From Akebia trifoliata (Eukaryota; Streptophyta; Magnoliopsida; Ranunculales; Lardizabalaceae): DNA of 64,000 nucleotides. The notes under the pieces are model-generated. The model worked only from the letters and a program-made list of their open reading frames with translations, was not told the DNA's origin and made no database searches. Below are positions 53,635 through 64,000 of the stretch, piece by piece. Both the position numbers and the translations under genes were made by a program. The stretch lies in NCBI GenBank assembly GCA_017979445.1, contig CM030715.1, positions 9,726,187 through 9,790,186 on the forward strand. The letters run 5' to 3'. How positions within the stretch are numbered: the first letter of the stretch is position 1; every line of letters starts with the position of its first letter.

Positions 53635-55700
53635 TGTAGACACCTCAATTTGAACGGGCCACTGCTCGAAAGGGCCCAACAATACAGATTTTTCAAATAA
53701 ATGGGCCAACGGGCCTAAGTCATTGAAAATTGACATTTTGATCGAACCAAGGCCCCTAAGACCTGCTAATGGTTCGGCTAACCCTCCGCTTTCCCAATAT
53801 TCACCGCTCCGCTTCCAAAATAAAAAATGCCAAATTTTCGATAAAGTTCACCAACGGGCCTAAAAAGCCCAATTTGCAAACACGTGGCATTTTAATTAAT
53901 TCAATAATTTCAAAATCTAAAAAAAAATGGATAAAACTAAAAATGTGAGACTTGGGATATCTATCACTTCCAATACCCTCACCGTTCCATCGTCGAAACC
54001 AAAAGCCCATTTACGACCCACTAACCTTCATCTTTCTAAAATCAATTTCTCACCTTACTCTCAACCTAAAATCGATCCCATATCACCTAAATCCTAAAAT
54101 GAACCTACCCTCAAAAATCCAATCCAAAACAAACCCCATTCAAGCCAAAATAACCTACTACCCTCTTAAAACCCAAGCCAAATGTACTAAAAGCCCACAA
54201 ACCACTATCCATACCCAATTCATTATCCAACCCACAACCCTAACCCATCAACTACTACCCACATTAACCAATCACCATCTTGATAATCAAATATGACACA
54301 TGTCATCACCCCATCTTACCTTCCTCATCCAATTACCTACCCTCATTAATTTTTTTTAAACCTCATCTACCCACACATCAACCCATCACCTTTTCTCTCA
54401 AATCAAACATATCTACCCACACCCCTAACCTATACCTCCCCTTAATCTACCATCATCATTCCTTACAAAATCCACATCTACAACCTAAACCTATACCCAT
54501 CCTCTCAAGTCAAACACTCAACCTCTCCTATCAACCCATCTCAACCCTTCATCTCTACCCATTTTGACACATGGCATCATCTCCCACACCCTCCCAAAAT
54601 ATCATCAACCACTTTCTTACACAACCCTTCTTTTAATTAAAATCCCATCCCCTCAACTCACTTTACTAATTAATTACTCTCTTACACAATCCCATCCTCT
54701 CAACCACTCTCATTTATTTTATTCCATCTAATACTCAACCCAAATGAGTTGAAAGATCCAACCCATTTGGGTAGTAAAAAACCTATTTACCCTTCTTACA
54801 CAAATTCCCTTCAATCATCTTTAATTTACCCCCATTTTTCTCTTAAACCCATACCATTCTACCACTTCTTTTCATTTTATCACATTATATCCCTAAAATA
54901 ACTCCTCAACATCTATAAATACCCTCATCCTCTTCCCAAAAAATCTCCCAACTTCCACTACAAAAATTACCCCCCAACTCTCACTACTAACCACTATTAC
55001 CTATTCTCTTTCACCAATTCTCCCTTACTAACTTTACACCAAGTCTTACAAAAATAAAAAATAAAAAAATCTATCTTCTCTCCTCATCTTTTCTCCAATC
55101 TCATACTAATCCTCTACAAAAACAATCACATCTTTTTACATCACTAAGGACTCAAAAGATTTTAAGAAGAAGAAGAAGAAGAAGAAGAAAAGGAGATTGA
55201 AGATACAAGGTGGGTTCAAAGTACACTCTCCCTCTCTCTCTATCTTCTCCTCCTCCCTCTTCTATCACCCCTCTCCCCTTCATTTTATTTTTTAGGATGA
55301 ATGGACCCCAAGGCTAAAGGTCTGTAAGGGTCATTTTCATTAATGGAATGACCCTATGATCAAGTCAAAAATGAACACCTATCTAGGGTACAAATGCACC
55401 CACGTGGCACATTATTTTTCACATCTTTTTAAATAAAAAAATGACCAAGTTTCTTTAAGGTTACTGCCATTTGGCGGGGAGAAAAAGGTGCCTAACACTT
55501 TTCCTTTTCTCCAACCGAGCCGCTTACTCGAATCTCAAGAGTCGATTTATCCTTATCCATCGTGAGTCACTACGAGCCCAAAATGGTAATTTTTTAAAAT
55601 GTACATCGGGTGACTATTCACACCCACTTACAACATGAATGGTGGCGACTCCAAACCATCGTAGATATGGTAGTCGTAATGACTAAATCACGTATCTACA
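53635..55700 (+). repeat. E4 3' LTR
   Basis: It is 2066 bp, the partner of 36773-38813, with TG...CA ends (TGTAGACACC ... CGTATCTACA). It contains a TATA candidate at 54914-54921 and a decayed version of the hairpin near 55477-55510. It also has about 40 bp near 53850-53890 that the 5' LTR lacks. Confidence 0.95.
54914..54921 (+). promoter_or_regulatory. E4 3' LTR TATA-box candidate
   Basis: TATAAATA in a CAT-C-rich context. The aligned place in the 5' LTR (38034-38047) has no TATA. Confidence 0.5.
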
Positions 55701-55705
55701 GTAAT
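55701..55705. repeat. Target-site duplication of E4, right copy (GTAAT)
   Basis: Identical to 36768-36772. Confidence 0.9.
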
Positions 55706-56170
55706 CTTTAATGAATACCTGATCAATGTTGAGGGAGTCTAGATCGAGCTGTCAGTCTTTAACTTTTTTCTCTTTAACTTCTGTGCTTGCTTCCTTTTTA
55801 GGCCATTCCATGCCAAAGAAGATTTCAAACTCCGGCAGACGAGTACCTGTGATGTGATTAATGAACGATTCTGGGAATCCACAGTAACGGAAATCTTCTT
55901 TTTTTTTCACAAAATAGCCATTGAGGGTCTTTCGATAGGGTTTCATTTTAATGAGATCTGTGGTGCGCCTTTGCCTTTTTACAATTGCCTTGTCCCGCTT
56001 TGTCTTTCAATATTGGGCCCAATATTTCTTAGTAGGCTTATATCCTAGCTTGAATGTGCTAATAACTTCTTTAATCATTAGTGCCTCTTTGATACCTTGT
56101 TACTTGCGACCTAGGCCCATACTCGGGAAAAATCTCATTTTTTTGAACATATTGGCCATATAGCAGTTAG
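55706..56170 (-). pseudogene. E3 linker (right part) and G-patch domain
   Basis: The minus-strand frame at 55752-55946 includes GYFVKKKEDFRYCGFPESFI. Further upstream in the element (about 55985-56160) is a G-patch-like FFPSMGLGRK, stop, QGIKEA, followed by FKLGYKPTKK. The element frame continues into 36767 once E4 is removed. Confidence 0.65.
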
Positions 56171-56237
56171 AGGTATTCTCAATAGGAAAATATTCTTTCA
56201 CTGAGTGATCCCATTGAACTGAGCAGATCTTCTCGAA

Positions 56238-56760
56238 TTAGAACCCGCTAAGTTCTATTCCCTGTTGTTCTAGCTGAATCTCAAGCAGTGGCTCATTCTT
56301 GGCCTTAGTATTGTTTATGATTCCTACAATTTCAGCATCTCCATGAAGAGTAATTACTAGCCCATCCTTGATAAACTTGACCTTTTGGTGTAGTGTAGAA
56401 GGGATGGCTTTGATCTGGTGTAACCATGGTCTCCCTAACATTAAATTGAAAGAAGATTGGATATCAATGACTTAAAATTTCACAAGAAATTCTGCTATGC
56501 CTGTGGACAATCGAAGGTGCAAAATTCCCAGTATATCCCTCTTGGTGTTATCATATGTCCTAACGCCTTGATTAATGGGTTTGAGGTCTTCAGCCTTAAA
56601 CCCGAGACAAGTAGCCGTCTTCAAAGGACAGACATTCAGTGCACTCCCATTATCAATCAAAACCAGAGGTACCCTCACCCCGTTATAGTCAACTATAATG
56701 TGCAACGGCTTAGTGTGGCTTACCTCTTTTTTGGGAGATCTGAATCCGAGAAGGATAGGA
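56238..56760 (-). pseudogene. E3 protease
   Basis: 56472-56705 has VPLVLIDNGSALNVCPLKTA with the catalytic Asp. 56238-56441 has MLGRPWLHQIKAIPSTLHQK. They are in different frames, split near 56445-56470. The domain matches the E4 protease part by part. Confidence 0.85.
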
Positions 56761-56879
56761 TATTCTCCACATAAGTTGCCTCTACTATACTGACCAGCTG
56801 ATCTGGAGAAGTATCAAATGAGACTTGGGCTGTGTTTAGTGCTTTGAAAACAACCTCCTTATGAGTAGTGGAAGCCACG

Positions 56880-58715
56880 AGTAAATCCCATACTTAGATA
56901 TTGGCCCCTGATTTCTTTAACTGCTTGATCACAGAGTTATCTTCTTCGATACTTTCTTTGATGAGATCTTCTCCTTCTTTTCTTGCCAGGGCTACAGGAT
57001 TATCAACAAAGAGTTCTTGTGGCTTAAAAACTCTTCCTCCTTGAGTCATATGTCTAACTTCATCACAAGAGATGGAGAAAGGCTCATCTTTTTTAGTCAA
57101 TAAGTATGGATCTTCATCTGTCAAAGGTATATGACTTTTTAGGTTCATTTGAGCCAACAGGTAACTAGTGAATGCTGAACTATTGTAGCGAGGCGAGGAT
57201 AAACAATATGTATTATCTAAAGTTAGATCAAATGGTTCATAGTTCGTAGTGAAAACCTCATCAGTGAAAGCTATCCCGGTAAGGGGGTAACTAGGCAGTT
57301 TGACTTAGATTGGATGGATAAGAGAGACGGGGTCGAATGGCAATGGGGTGTGAGAAACTATGTTCAGGGTTGGTAGAGGTTGATAGGTAGGTGGTGGATT
57401 AGTGGTGACATTTGGTGGGCTAGGGACTATGATCTTTTTGTTGTTAATAAGGTTTTGAATGGCATGACGCAAGGTGATACATCGATCCGTATGATGGCCA
57501 GAATTTTGATGGAACTCACAGAACAAATTCGAATTGTATCCAGCTGGCAAGGGATTAGGCAAAGGTTGGGGTTGGATAGGGGTAAGAAGCCCTTTTTTCA
57601 TCAATTTGTGAAGTACTATAGTGAGACTCATCCCTAGATTGGTAAATTGACGCGGAGTTCGAAGTTGACTTGGGTGAACCTGATTATTAGTCCGGGCTGG
57701 GGGTTGAGCTGGGGTAGCTGACGTATTGGCTATGTAGACATAGTTGGTACTAGGTTTGGGAACATAGGATTTCTTAGACTTATTATCTGAGGGATTATAA
57801 AGAATCCTAGAGGCAAATGCATCCTCGAGTTGGCTTCCGACTTGTAATAAGGACTCAAAAGTAGGGAAATATTAGGCCACTAGGTACTGAGCATATCCTT
57901 GTAAGAGGTATTTTAAGATAATCGCTACTTATTCCTTCTCCGAAGGTCTATCCTACATTTGAGTAGCCTAGATCCTCCAGCGACCAATGAAATCAGTGAA
58001 TGTCTCCCCATTTTTTTGTTTAGTTGCTTTCAAATCCCTTCTTGAAGTATCAATTTCGGTACTGTACTTATAATGATGCTAGAAGGCCTTTGACATGTTC
58101 TTCCATGTACCCACAGTAACTGGATCTTGAGACATCAGTCAACGTAGTACTAATCCTGATAAAGTTCATTGAAACAATAATGTCATCTATTTGTCGCTGA
58201 GCCCTATAGTGCGCATGTTGGTAACATACACCTTAAGATGTGTTTTCGCACACCCTGTCCCACTGAACTTGTCCATTTCAGGCATCATAAACTTATCTGA
58301 CAAATAGATTTTAGGGATGCGGTTCAGAGCTTCAATGGCTGCTGTAATTTTATCGATACCCTTTATACTCTTCATAGATGACTCCAATTGAGACATTTTG
58401 TTAGATAACGTAGGATTTTCATCAACATACTCTTAGTCTCCGTCGAGTTCGAAGACTTCATATGGACGTTTTTTTTCTACCTTATTTTCTTTTGGGTCAT
58501 CTAGGGGATTGCCCATTGATTCCGAGGTCTGTTCTAATACTTCCACTTTGCCTTTTATACTGTTTATATAATTGGCAAAGGCTGCCAAGATCTTACAGAT
58601 CTCTGTGAGCTCAGATTCTAAAGTCATCTCTACTTGTTGACTTGGTACTGTAGCTCGTTCTAACTGACTGGACTTACGACTCCAACTAGGAGGTGGACGC
58701 TTGAGTTTAGGCATA
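56880..58715 (-). pseudogene. E3 gag and gag-protease connector
   Basis: It begins at the ATG complement at 58714 (MPKLKRPPPSWSRKSSQLER), with an N-terminal coiled-coil-like segment to 58433. 58187-58396 has the start of the gag domain (MMPEMDKFSGTGCAKTHLKV). 57305-57631 has a zinc-knuckle-like CEFHQNSGHHTDRC with LRHAIQNLINNKK. 56894-57157 is the spacer to the protease. The central gag body near 57650-58180 is fragmented by stops. Confidence 0.8.
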
Positions 58716-58937
58716 ATGATAATCCTTCATGACCCCATAAAAGGTAGATTTAGTCAATTTCAGTATTACCCCCTTGATAACATTTTAAAGAATCCTTTTA
58801 TTGAGGTTGGTGCACCAATCCATTAATTAATCCATTCACACAATGAACATTCAAAGAATAAATAAATATTTATTTAAAAGAAAAAATAGCTTTATTAAAA
58901 ATGATTGACAAATAAATGTTCTTATCAAAAATATCTT
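58716..58937 (-). other. E3 spacer between ORF1 and gag
   Basis: Short AT-rich spacer. It lacks the tandem array that fills this place in E4. Confidence 0.6.
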
Positions 58938-60112
58938 TCAATAAATTTGACTTGAACTATTTTTACATGGACGCTTAGTTTTGTCTTGATGGTCATCAGG
59001 ATTGCTGTCAGGCTTGACCCTCTTGGCTCTAACAACTAGCTTTTTGAATTCTACTAGTCCGTCTGGATACCCTAAGGTACGCTTGTTCCAAGCCTTCTCA
59101 ATGAGGTGCACTAACTTTTCAATCAAAGGCTCGGGGGGAAAGAAAGCTTTGTGCTGAGGTAAAGATAACTCTATGGGTACGTCGTACTGTTCTATGATCA
59201 AATTAGGATGGTAAAAAGATGTTTCTTCTAAACCGATCATACGAATATAGTAGGATCCTTTAGTTTCTGAAATAGGGGGATCAGTCATCCACCAATGGCA
59301 TCTTAAACTGATATGACGGGCAAGGTGAGAGTCTGACCATTTGTTCCAAGTCTTGACTGAGTTGTGACGCACTAACATGTTTCTTTTGAAAAAGTGCTCT
59401 GGCCCATACTCGAGGCTTGAAGGAATATCTACAATTTTGAGACGCTCACAAAGCCACATATAGAATAAGTAGGGGCTTCCTTTGAAGATTTTCCGCTCAC
59501 CATTTTTTATGGCATCTAAACCTGAGAAAGTTTCAGCTAGGATGAGAGGTACTGGGTTGGCTTTCTTGGAGAGTTGGGATGCTATATCTATGAAGGACTC
59601 AGGGATAGTTTGGCCATCATTATTGGAGGTCAGTACGTATTGAGCTAGGATTCCTAAACACAATCGATAGTCTCTAGTGGCTCGCTAGGTTTTTTGATTT
59701 TACATTGATAGGATGATTGTGGAAGCGATACAGGCCCATTAAAGATACTAAGTCCAATATCCCGTTATGGACTAAGGCCTTGGCTTCTTGGAAATGTTCA
59801 GTCCTATGGCGATGTCACCAGAATATCCAGTCTTCATTGAGGGCCTGACTAGAGGTTCTGAAGTAGTTATCCCCATGATGCCACAATAATCCTCGTGAGT
59901 AGGGCACAAATGCATATGCCCAATATAGAATATATGAAGGTACGCTTAGCTATAACACGTAAGAGGTTCTAGTCTATTTCAAACTCGTAGAAGTAAAGAG
60001 CACTCCTCAACATAATCTCCCAAAATTAATCTTCTCTACCGGGTACATCCCTATGATGGTTGTTTTGACTAACTGATCGATGGGGTTATTGCCTGTGGCT
60101 AGCATCCTGGTT
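58938..60112 (-). pseudogene. E3 ORF1 (Ogre-type ORF upstream of gag)
   Basis: 58938-59663 is a 241-residue open segment: ESFIDIASQLSKKANPVPLI, RHNSVKTWNKWSDSHLARHI, PEPLIEKLVHLIEKAWNKRT and a basic C-terminus. The N-terminal part starts near 60108 (MLATGNNPIDQ) and is broken by stops and frameshifts between 59664 and 60060. It is homologous to E4 ORF1 over its full length. Function unknown. Confidence 0.75.
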
Positions 60113-60164
60113 TGACATAAAAGGGTATTTTAGTGTACTTCCAAGGTCCATGTAAAATATCAAT

Positions 60165-60345
60165 TTTTTATTTTCTTTTGAAAAATCTTGTTCTTATGGA
60201 AAATATTTTTTGAAAAATATTTTTTCTTGGAAAACATTTTTTTCTAGAGAACAACACTTTTTCTGGAAAATATATATATTTTTTAAACATTTCTTTTGAA
60301 AAACACTGGAAAAAACTTTTCCTTCGTAAACCAATTTCTTTCTTT
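60165..60345 (-). repeat. E3 short repeats before ORF1
   Basis: GAAAAATATTTT/TTTTCC-type repeats, the inverse of those in E2 at 20935-21350 and E4 at 40965-41100. Confidence 0.55.
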
Positions 60346-60589
60346 AAAAATTTGATTTCTATTTTGATTTAAATGGCCCGGCCCATTATGATTGTTGGAT
60401 CGGGATGGACTGGGTCATTATTATAAAAGAATGGATTCTTTATTGGGTCGGTGCACCTATTTTAATCAGTTAAAAGAAAAACTTTAATCCTTGAGGACAA
60501 CCATACATTTTGATCTTATCATCCACATCATTCACATCAATCACAAAGTCTCATAAGTTTCTATTCAATAAACAACCCGGGAACACCCA

Positions 60590-61260
60590 CGATAAGTTCG
60601 AGTCGTGACCTACAGGGAAGGTTTTTAGACTCTAAGCTTACTATGTGCAATGCATTTTATCTGGCCACCCTTGCCCAAATATATTTATATACCTCTCGAT
60701 ACGTAGTGACTTGGTTTGAGAGGTGGCGCACGATGCTGAGCAAGGACCCACTTAAATACCTCTCGTCTAGAATAGACGTAGTCTATCCCCCTCGTACAGT
60801 AGGGTATAGCGGGGAAAGATCTCGCTTAGGCACCGGTTTTGAACAAGAAGTGCAATTGATATACTTGGATTATCTTTTACATACCTACGGGTACGAGTCA
60901 AGAGTTGTAGCTTTCATAAATGGTTTGGCACCCCACGAGGGGACCGACCACGTACTAGTACTACGTTGACAATCGGGACATGTGATTGTGTGGCTCACAA
61001 TAGGTAAAAGGCTCAGGTCGCTCTTGGGTGCATTAATATACCTTTCAGAGTCACCTGATCAGACGGTACTGATGTCCCAGTTTGATATACCCTAAGGTAC
61101 GTGACTGTAGTTGTGGTTTTCATGAATGACGTCGCATCTCCGAAGAGATCGGACCACGCACTAGTGTCACGTTGGCTATATGGGATTAGTAAACGTGCAA
61201 AATAGTAAACGTGCATGTGGTGTGTGCAAAACAGGGTAGGGTGTGCCTGGGGCCTTTTTC
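60590..61260 (-). other. Conserved leader block (E3 copy)
   Basis: Inverse complement of the blocks at 19862-20480 and 39940-40560. Short open frames on either strand are not conserved between copies. Confidence 0.75.
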
Positions 61261-63320
61261 AAACAAATGGGCCCATGGGCCTAATTAAACTATACAAGCA
61301 AAGGTCTTATACCACACAAGTAAAGGCATACATTGATCATAAACATATTCATATGGTTCAATTTAAGCTTTAAACATGCACATCTCTAGCATTCATCAAT
61401 TAGCAAATCAATTAATGAATAATGGCCTATAATAATTAATTAGATCTAATCATTGCAATAGGCACAAATTTTGCAATTTTCATGGTCCAATCCAAATTAT
61501 TTTGGGTGATCCTAAAATAATTGAACATTTCAAGGGATATCGAATTGAGGATATAACAATGATTGATGAGATAAAGAGGATGCTTTTATTTATTTATTTT
61601 TTATTTTTTAAAAAACATGTTGATTTCAATCAAAAGAATTTTATGAAACAAAACAAAAAGATATTGTTGTCGGCAACATTCAAGCCTCGATTTTTTTATT
61701 ATTATTATTATTTTTGAAAATATATATATTTTAAAAAAAACTTTCTTATCAATTCAGGGACTTGATGGAGGTATAAGTCAATATAAGTTAAACCCCTTAA
61801 TGGACAGAAAATTACCCGAAAATTGTGTTAAAATTACAAGATTTGATTTTTAACTCAATTAATTCAAAACTCCCGATCAATGCTTTCTAACTATTAAAAA
61901 TTTGTAAAATAGGAACAACGTTGTATAACAAATTTTTGGAACCCAAGGTGATCGACAGTCAATCCCATTGACTTGGGTTATATCAACTGTTGCTGTTAAA
62001 GAAAACTTATAGGGAAATCGCAATCATCTAACTCATTTTATCATCTTAGACTAATTGATGTTCGGCCACTAACATTCTTGGTTATCCATAAGCGAGAGTA
62101 GCAAAAGAAACGAACCCAATAATTTCGACAAAGTCATTCAAGAAAAGAGTCGAGAGAGCATGTGACATCAACCTTGTAAAAATTCAAAAAATTTCTGGGT
62201 GACTCATCTGTCATACTGGCTTGTTGGAGAAAAAAAAATTGTTTTTAATTTGGTAAAAATTTCCTGACTTAAATTGAGATGAAAAAGTTCTCTATGAAAT
62301 GTCTCTTTGAGTTTTTTGTTTGAAAGACAGAGAAAACCAACAAAAACTGAAAATCGAACTCATCTCCACGAAGAATGTCGCACTCAAAGTCGAGATCAAA
62401 CAACACCTAAACAATAAATGATTGATTGAGAAGCCACCAAAATTGAGAAGTGAAACAATATTCAGATGAAGAGAAACACAGAGGTGGAGATTGAAATCGA
62501 GTTGATTTATGCAATCTTTGATTTTCGTCGAGCCTCTCATCCCACAGAGGAAATCGCACCATCTGTCAGCCCCTTTGTTCATTGTTATCCGTTCGATCGA
62601 GAAGCAACAGGATGAGAACAAACTCAAACAACATATCTCTTCGTCGATTGAGATTTATTAACCAAAATATGGGGTTTGGAACCCTTGGGCAGCAGAACTT
62701 TTGAGTCTCTGTTGAGACCGATAGAGCCAAATGGGGAAGACGATGTTCTTTAAAAGAACTGATTAAACGGGTTGAAAACAAAGTAAAAGAAATTTTTTAC
62801 TTATAACACCCCGTCAATTAAGTTGAGAAGTTAAGGGTTTAACAATTAGAACCGGGTTTTTCTCAAACACACCACTAGAAAAGATGAATGGAAACTCTAT
62901 TGTTGTTGTCCCCAACAGCATGCTCAAAATTCTTTTTTATTTTTTATTTTTTAAAAAAGTTAAAGAACAAACCGCACACTCTAAAAATAAACAATACTTT
63001 TATTTGTGCCTAAAAAAAATTAAATAAATAAAAACAAAAATTAAAAAAAAAGTTCTCATGCTCAAAAATCATTAAATCATCCCTAAGAAAAAAAAACCTT
63101 TCGAAATCTTGCATTATTTTAGGATTATTCCGAATGATCCTTGATCGGACCATAAAAATAATATGTCAAGGTAAATATTCAAAATCTAACCCGATGAGCA
63201 ATAATTGAGCGAACAATAAACACAAAATAAACTGATAAACAAACAATTAAAAATAACAAAACTAAGTCGTTCTAACAATGCTCCCATACTTGGGATTTTT
63301 CAAGTTTGACCCTCAAAGAT
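61261..63320 (-). other. E3 leader, unique part
   Basis: AT-rich, with no gene recognised. 62290-62800 is less AT-rich and has an open frame (62292-62627, minus) without recognisable motifs. It could be a small insertion, but I found no ends. No 192-bp array like that of E2 is present. Confidence 0.4.
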
Positions 63321-63338
63321 CCCCAGTGGAGTCGCCAC
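63321..63338 (-). other. E3 primer binding site
   Basis: The minus strand reads GTGGCGACTCCACTGGGG right after the 5' LTR, a tRNA-Arg-type Ogre/Tat primer site. Confidence 0.8.
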
Positions 63339-64000
63339 TGAAAGCGTCCTCGATCTGCGGTGTGCGTGGATCCACTTTTGACCTTTGAGGTTTGGGAGTT
63401 GTCACCTAGTTATTACGATTTAGGAACCGAACATTGACTCGAAACAGATAAAATAACTAATCTACAAAAGATACTAAGTCCGAGGATCACGTTACGGGGT
63501 TGGAAGGTGTTAGGCACCAACCCCGCTCGGCCAATGCTGGTCTTTACTTATTCCAAATAAGACTACGTTGCTAATAAAAAACCTAGATAAAAAAATAAAA
63601 ATTTTTTACCTTCGATACGCAAAGATTCTATTCCCTCAGATCTGATAAAATCGTTCCTTGTACCGTACTCCTTGCTTCGTTCTATCTCCGGATCTAATTT
63701 ATGATCTCTGAGGTAAGGTATATATTTCTTGGATCTGAATTCTTCGAATTTTTTATGGATTTTGGGGTGTTTTTGAAGGGTTTCTAATTATTTTTCAAGC
63801 TAAAATCGAAGTATGGGTGTTAGGTAAGGAGTTGAGACTTCAAAATTAGGGTTTATGGGAGGCTAGGGAAGCTTTTTGACCTAATTCTCTTAGGATTTAT
63901 GATTTGATACGAAAATAGGGTGTGAAGACCCCTATTTATAGATTTTTTTAAGGGTGTGTTTAGATAGAATTAATGTTTAATTAGAATTCTTTTAGTTAGA
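63339..64000 (-). repeat. E3 5' LTR (partial, runs off the window)
   Basis: It matches the first ~660 bp of 29166-30901. It includes the hairpin at 63495-63526 and a TATA candidate (complement at 63933-63940). The remaining ~1.1 kb and the right target duplication are outside the window. Confidence 0.9.

Larger units (their letters stand above)
36773..55700 (+). mobile_element. E4: nested Tat/Ogre-like LTR retrotransposon with captured host gene fragment
   Basis: The element is 18.9 kb, with LTRs of 2.04 and 2.07 kb, a tRNA-Arg-type PBS, a PPT and a GTAAT duplication within E3. In order: leader, ORF1, tandem array, gag with zinc knuckle, protease, G-patch, RT, RNase H, second RNase H, integrase, 3' region with an HD-ZIP IV fragment. 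This order and size are typical of Ogre-type Tat elements, apart from the host fragment. Nonsense mutations in all domains, including the RT active site, show the copy is dead. It is younger than E3 by position. Confidence 0.95.
29166..64000 (-). mobile_element. E3: Tat/Ogre-like LTR retrotransposon, interrupted by E4, 5' LTR truncated by window
   Basis: A minus-strand element with its 3' LTR at 29166-30901, PBS at 63321-63338 and the start of its 5' LTR at 63339-64000. Removing E4 (36773-55700 plus one 5-bp duplication) leaves about 15.2 kb of internal plus LTR sequence inside the window. In element order it has leader, ORF1, gag, protease, G-patch, linker, RT, RNase H, a second RNase H and integrase, followed by tandem repeats. 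The dual RNase H, the extra ORF before gag and the tRNA-Arg-type PBS are features of the Tat/Ogre lineage. Stops and frameshifts occur throughout, but the RT YVDD and most integrase residues remain. Confidence 0.9.

Noticed and set aside
62292..62627. A 111-residue minus-strand open frame in the E3 leader
   Set aside because: No recognisable motif, and no counterpart in E2 or E4. It may be chance or part of an unrecognised insertion.

Overview
The window is repeat-dense DNA from a flowering plant, probably a eudicot. Three things show this: a spliced nuclear gene for a plastid RimP-like protein, full-length plant LTR retrotransposons of the Ty3/gypsy Tat/Ogre and chromovirus types, and a fragment of a plant HD-ZIP IV transcription factor. 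Almost all recognisable coding sequence belongs to retrotransposons, and most of it is broken. I see no bacterial-type operons, CRISPR arrays or rRNA. All calls come from reading the sequence. No database search was possible.

Layout. (1) About 1-10816, minus strand: the 5' part of a RimP-like gene. Exon 1 is 10549-10816, a 29-nt exon 2 is 740-768 and exon 3 is 484-659; later exons lie left of the window. Intron 1 is about 9.8 kb and holds a complete but dead Ty3/gypsy element (E1, 962-6391, 5-bp target duplication), a LINE fragment (about 7410-7935) and other repeat remnants. (2) 10930-16728: a hAT-type MITE with an 8-bp target duplication about 120 bp upstream of the RimP start codon, a palindromic MITE-like element, an inverted repeat, AT-rich DNA without genes, pieces of a RanBP2-type zinc-finger gene between two copies of a ~230-bp direct repeat, and an LTR-like remnant. 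(3) 16729-27808, plus strand: E2, a Tat/Ogre-like element with matching LTRs, PBS, PPT and TSD. It has lost nearly all of gag-pol and carries large tandem arrays, including about 32 copies of a 33-bp unit. (4) 27814-29165: no gene recognised. (5) 29166 to beyond 64000, minus strand: E3, a relative of E2 that keeps degraded ORF1, gag, protease, G-patch, RT, two RNase H domains and integrase. Its 5' LTR runs off the right edge. (6) 36773-55700, plus strand: E4, an 18.9-kb Tat/Ogre-like element inserted into E3 with a GTAAT duplication. It has ORF1, a ~54-bp tandem array, gag, protease, G-patch, RT, two RNase H domains and integrase. Between pol and the 3' LTR it carries a captured HD-ZIP IV START/C-terminal gene fragment.

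How the parts relate. E2 is a non-autonomous deletion derivative of the E3 family and would need proteins supplied by relatives. E4 belongs to a different LTR family but shares a conserved leader with E2 and E3. All Tat/Ogre-type LTRs here share a hairpin with a constant 13-nt loop and stems that change between families while staying paired. That hairpin and the captured HD-ZIP IV fragment are the two observations most worth following up.
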